Below, in pieces: positions 61,215 through 64,000 of a DNA stretch of 64,000 nucleotides. Both the position numbers and the translations under genes were made by a program. The notes beneath the pieces were generated by a model that worked only from the letters and a program-made list of their open reading frames with translations, was not told the DNA's origin and did not search any database. How positions within the stretch are numbered: position 1 is the stretch's first letter; each line of letters begins with the position of its first letter. Source of the stretch: Maricaulis maris MCS10 (GTDB lineage: Bacteria; Pseudomonadota; Alphaproteobacteria; Caulobacterales; Maricaulaceae); NCBI RefSeq assembly GCF_000014745.1, contig NC_008347.1, positions 1,869,501 through 1,933,500 of the forward strand, in the 5' to 3' direction.

Positions 61215-62618
61215 CTAGTAGAGGCGGACCGAGGTATCGAAGCGCTGGCCGCGACGCTCGACGATCAGCGGCCAGACCTGGGCGCCATCATGGGCAGCAA
61301 GCACGTCAGCAAGATCATCGAGCGAGTAGATCGGCTCGCCCATCAGTTCGACCAGCTGGTCGCCGGGCCTGAAGCCAAAACGCGCGGCGACAGACCGCCG
61401 CCCGACCGCGCTGATGATCACGCCGCCGCGGAACGGGTCAAGGCCGACGCGTTCATTGAAGGCCGGTGAAAGCGTGACAAGGGCGGCACCGACCAGCGGA
61501 TTTCGGCCATCGACGGCAAACGGATCCGGTTCGGAGAGGCCGGGGGCCGGCTGTACGGCCACATCCAGCGACAACTCCTCCCCGTCCCGGAGGACCGTGA
61601 AGCGGGCATCATCTCCCGCAGCGCGGGTAGCCAGACGGAAGCGGGCGCCCGCTTCATTGTTGATGGCCTGACCGTCGATCGCCAGCACGATATCACCTTG
61701 CATCAGACCAGCATCGTCAGCCGCTGCGAGCGGATAGACCTCATTGACCAGCGCACCGCGCGGACGGTCCAGACCGAATGCATCGGCAATGTCACTGTCG
61801 ACCGGCTGCAGACGGGCACCCAGCCAGGGCCGGATCAGTTCGCCCTCGCTCATCGCCGTATCGACGACCCGGGCGACCATCTCCACCGGGATGGCGAAAC
61901 CGATCCCGTTCGATCCTCCCGAGCGCGAGAAAATCATGGTGTTCACACCGACCAGCTCTCCGTCCATATCGACCAGCGCGCCGCCGGAATTGCCCGGATT
62001 GATGGCCGCGTCGGTCTGGATGAAGGAGGCAAAATCAGTCTGGCCGACATCGGTGCGAGCCAGCGCCGACACAATGCCGGAGGTCACGGTCTGGCCGACA
62101 CCGAAGGGGTTGCCGATCGCCAGGACAAGATCACCGACCTCGACATCGCCGCTCATGTCAAAGGCCAGGACCGGCAGGGGTTCATCGGTCTCAACCCGCA
62201 GGACTGCCAGATCGGTGGCCTCGTCGGTCAGCAGGATCTCGGCAGAGAACTCGCGGCGGTCGGCCAGGACCACCCGCAACTCGGTGGCGCCGGCGACCAC
62301 ATGGTTATTGGTCACGATGACGCCGGACGGGTCCACGATGACCCCGGACCCGAGCGAGTTCTGTTCCTGTGGCTGACTGCGGAACATGCGCGAGAAGATC
62401 GGGTCATTGGCGAAGGGGCTGCGGTTCTGGACCACGCGCCGTGTGTAGACATTCACCACGGCCGGTGTCGCTTCACGCACGATCGGCGCGAAGGACATCT
62501 GCATCTCCATCCGGCTCTCCGGAACGACCCGGTCATCGGCGGAACCGGCGAGGTCGATCTCCTGGGCGAACGCAGGCGCGCTCGCGAGGAGGACAGCGAT
62601 AAAAGCGTATCTGATCAT
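61215..62618 (-). CDS. Do-like serine protease with two PDZ domains
   Basis: 467 aa from the ATG at 62618 (a second ATG at 62627 is possible). Signal peptide IRYAFIAVLLASAPAFAQ. Trypsin-like domain with His in VIVTNNHVVAGA (about 112), Asp in DEATDLAVLRV (about 142) and Ser in GNSGGALVD (about 216), then two PDZ domains (about 290-380, 400-460). DegP/DegQ/DegS family, periplasmic quality control. C-terminus ends VRLY. Confidence 0.95.
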   Translation of the reverse strand: MIRYAFIAVLLASAPAFAQEIDLAGSADDRVVPESRMEMQMSFAPIVREATPAVVNVYTRRVVQNRSPFANDPIFSRMFRSQPQEQNSLGSGVIVDPSGVIVTNNHVVAGATELRVVLADRREFSAEILLTDEATDLAVLRVETDEPLPVLAFDMSGDVEVGDLVLAIGNPFGVGQTVTSGIVSALARTDVGQTDFASFIQTDAAINPGNSGGALVDMDGELVGVNTMIFSRSGGSNGIGFAIPVEMVARVVDTAMSEGELIRPWLGARLQPVDSDIADAFGLDRPRGALVNEVYPLAAADDAGLMQGDIVLAIDGQAINNEAGARFRLATRAAGDDARFTVLRDGEELSLDVAVQPAPGLSEPDPFAVDGRNPLVGAALVTLSPAFNERVGLDPFRGGVIISAVGRRSVAARFGFRPGDQLVELMGEPIYSLDDLADVLAAHDGAQVWPLIVERRGQRFDTSVRLY

Positions 62619-62646
62619 GGCACCCATATAGGCTGGATTGCGGGCA

Positions 62647-62683
62647 CGAAAAAGGCGGCCCTGCTGAAGCAAAGCCGCCTTTT
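62647..62683 (-). terminator. intrinsic terminator of the rpoA-rplQ operon
   Basis: AAAGGCGGC / GCCGCCTTT stem (62651-62659 with 62674-62682); on the minus strand it is followed by TTTTTCGTGC. It lies 25 bp after the rplQ stop. Confidence 0.85.
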
Positions 62684-62707
62684 CCTGAACTTGTGCTGAC
62701 TGGAAGC

Positions 62708-63130
62708 TTACTCCTCAGTCATGCCGCCTTCTTCTTCGAGGCGGGCACGGTCGGCCGCGCCCTTGGCAGACGGGTCGCGATCGACAAGCTCGATGACAGC
62801 CATCGGCGCATTGTCGCCGTGACGGAAGCCGGCCTTGAGAACGCGGGTGTAACCACCATCGCGCTCGGAATAACGGCCGCCGAGCGTGTCGAACAGCTTC
62901 TTGACCTGGTCCTCATTGCGGACCTTGGACATCGCCTGACGGCGCCCATGGACGTCGCCGCGCTTGGCGAGCGTGATGAGCTTGTCGACGAACGGCCCCA
63001 ATTCCTTGGCTTTCGGCAAGGTGGTGACGATTTGTTCGTGCTCGATCAGCGAGGCAGCCATATTGGCCAGCATCGCCTTGCGGTGCGAGTGGGTGCGGTT
63101 AAGCTTGCGGTGTGCGATGCCGTGACGCAT
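62708..63130 (-). CDS. rplQ: 50S ribosomal protein L17
   Basis: 140 aa. [33 protein letters not shown] and [24 protein letters not shown] (in parts) are the L17 signature. It lines the peptide exit tunnel. It follows rpoA by 45 bp, the usual bacterial order, at the end of the ribosomal operon. Confidence 0.98.
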   Translation of the reverse strand: MRHGIAHRKLNRTHSHRKAMLANMAASLIEHEQIVTTLPKAKELGPFVDKLITLAKRGDVHGRRQAMSKVRNEDQVKKLFDTLGGRYSERDGGYTRVLKAGFRHGDNAPMAVIELVDRDPSAKGAADRARLEEEGGMTEE

Positions 63131-63175
63131 GGCTTTATCTCCTCAGGTCCGGTTCAGGCGCCTCTCGGCGGCTGC

Positions 63176-64000
63176 CTAGACGTGATCCTCAAAACGTTTG
63201 GCGAGATCTTCGATGTTCTCCGGCGGCCAGTTCGGCGCTTCCATGCCAAGATGCAGACCCATCTGGGCGAGAACTTCCTTGATCTCATTAAGCGACTTGC
63301 GTCCGAAATTCGGGGTGCGGAGCATTTCCGCCTCGGATTTCTGGATCAGGTCGCCGATGTAGACGATGTTGTCGTTCTTCAGGCAGTTGGCCGAACGCAC
63401 AGAGAGCTCCAGCTCATCAACCTTGCGCAGCAGCGCCGGGTTGAAGTCGAGCTCGGGCTTGTCGTCCTCGGCCGGACGCGCTTCGACAGCTTCTTCGAAG
63501 TTGATGAAGATCTGGAACTGGTCCTGAAGGATGCGCGCGGCAAAAGCCACGGAATCTTCCGGGGTGACGGTTCCGTCCGTTTCAACTTCAAGCGTCAGCT
63601 TGTCATAGTCCAGAACCTGGCCCTCACGGGTGTTCTCGACCTTGTAGGAGACGCGCTTGACCGGGCTGTAGAGTGCATCAACGCCGATCAGGCCGATCGG
63701 GGCATCTTCCGGGCGGTTGCGCTCGGACGGGACATAGCCCTTGCCGGTGTTGATGGTGAACTCCATGCGGATTTCCGCACCCTCGTCCAGCGTGCACAGC
63801 GCCAGGTCCTTGTTGACGATCTCGACGTCAGCCGTTTCCTCGATATCACCAGCGGTGACGATACCGGGGCCGGACTTCTTGAGAACGACGCGCTTGGGAC
63901 CTTCGCCATGCATGCGCAGGGCGATCTGCTTGATGTTCAGCACAATGTCGGTGACGTCTTCACGAACGCCGTCGATCGACGAAAACTCGTGGACGACGCC
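63176..64000 (-). CDS. rpoA: DNA-directed RNA polymerase alpha subunit (5' end beyond window)
   Basis: 274 residues of RpoA; about 60 N-terminal residues are outside the window. From the right edge the frame reads [20 protein letters not shown] then [18 protein letters not shown], typical of the alpha N-terminal domain. The alpha C-terminal domain follows ([59 protein letters not shown] in parts). The internal ATG at 63943 is not the start. The first gene of the rpoA-rplQ pair. Confidence 0.98.
   Translation of the reverse strand, partial: GVVHEFSSIDGVREDVTDIVLNIKQIALRMHGEGPKRVVLKKSGPGIVTAGDIEETADVEIVNKDLALCTLDEGAEIRMEFTINTGKGYVPSERNRPEDAPIGLIGVDALYSPVKRVSYKVENTREGQVLDYDKLTLEVETDGTVTPEDSVAFAARILQDQFQIFINFEEAVEARPAEDDKPELDFNPALLRKVDELELSVRSANCLKNDNIVYIGDLIQKSEAEMLRTPNFGRKSLNEIKEVLAQMGLHLGMEAPNWPPENIEDLAKRFEDHV

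Overview
The window looks like part of a stalked, polarly organised alphaproteobacterial chromosome, probably Hyphomonadaceae/Maricaulaceae (Maricaulis-like). This rests on high GC, a MipZ division-site ATPase, an SpmX-type polar muramidase-like protein, typical alphaproteobacterial families (DUF1489, DUF1244, ATP12 chaperone, DUF817) and a GatCAB amidotransferase. No phage, conjugative element, complete insertion sequence or CRISPR array was seen. Most of the window is ordinary chromosome. The irregular parts are small: palindromic repeats, decayed gene fragments, one toxin-antitoxin pair and a few insertions.

Layout. 1-1.4 kb: an MscS-like channel running off the left edge, then a DUF559 nuclease-like gene between two copies of a 120-bp palindromic repeat. 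1.4-6.1 kb (minus): gatC-gatA, three tiny membrane proteins, gatB and a hypothetical gene in a tightly overlapping operon. 6.2-8.6 kb: ruvX, an AEC transporter, a Tat-exported four-repeat protein, a decayed second copy of the AEC 3' end and a third copy of the 120-bp repeat. 8.5-10.1 kb (minus): a metallo-beta-lactamase-fold protein and an acetyltransferase. 10.3-14.4 kb (plus): pyrB, a dihydroorotase lacking its metal ligands, plsY and dprA. 14.4-16.7 kb (minus): a membrane J-domain protein, mipZ and a SPOR lipoprotein. 16.8-21.5 kb: panC, a glutamine cyclotransferase-like lipoprotein, and several DUF or unknown genes, one of them next to a tetranucleotide repeat.

21.7-35.1 kb carries a leucine/isovalerate catabolism set on the minus strand (ivd, mccB, liuC, mccA). 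Unrelated genes split it: DUF817, paired small membrane proteins, SOUL, a quinone reductase, DUF5694, a cyclic-nucleotide/patatin protein and an LprI-like lipoprotein. Isovaleryl-CoA dehydrogenase, methylcrotonyl-CoA carboxylase and methylglutaconyl-CoA hydratase form consecutive steps. 35.1-42.9 kb: spmX, a Kelch protein, mgtE, membrane proteins, tRNA-Leu(GAG), an orphan FliN-like protein and lipB. 43.1-50.2 kb: pccA and pccB (propionyl-CoA carboxylase), separated by an ion channel, a membrane protein, a desaturase, palindromic repeats and a yefM-yoeB toxin-antitoxin pair. 50.3-57.7 kb: a BcsL-like acetyltransferase, a GrpB protein, a 2OG-Fe(II) oxygenase, a HAD-ATP12 pair, DUF1244, a pseudouridine synthase and crcB. 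57.7-64 kb: a tiny membrane-protein transcription unit, DUF6624, rarA, a VOC protein, a Do-like protease, then rplQ and rpoA (5' end beyond the right edge).

All family assignments come from reading motifs and recalling families; no database search was run. Start sites were chosen by ribosome-binding sequence, signal peptide position and family length.
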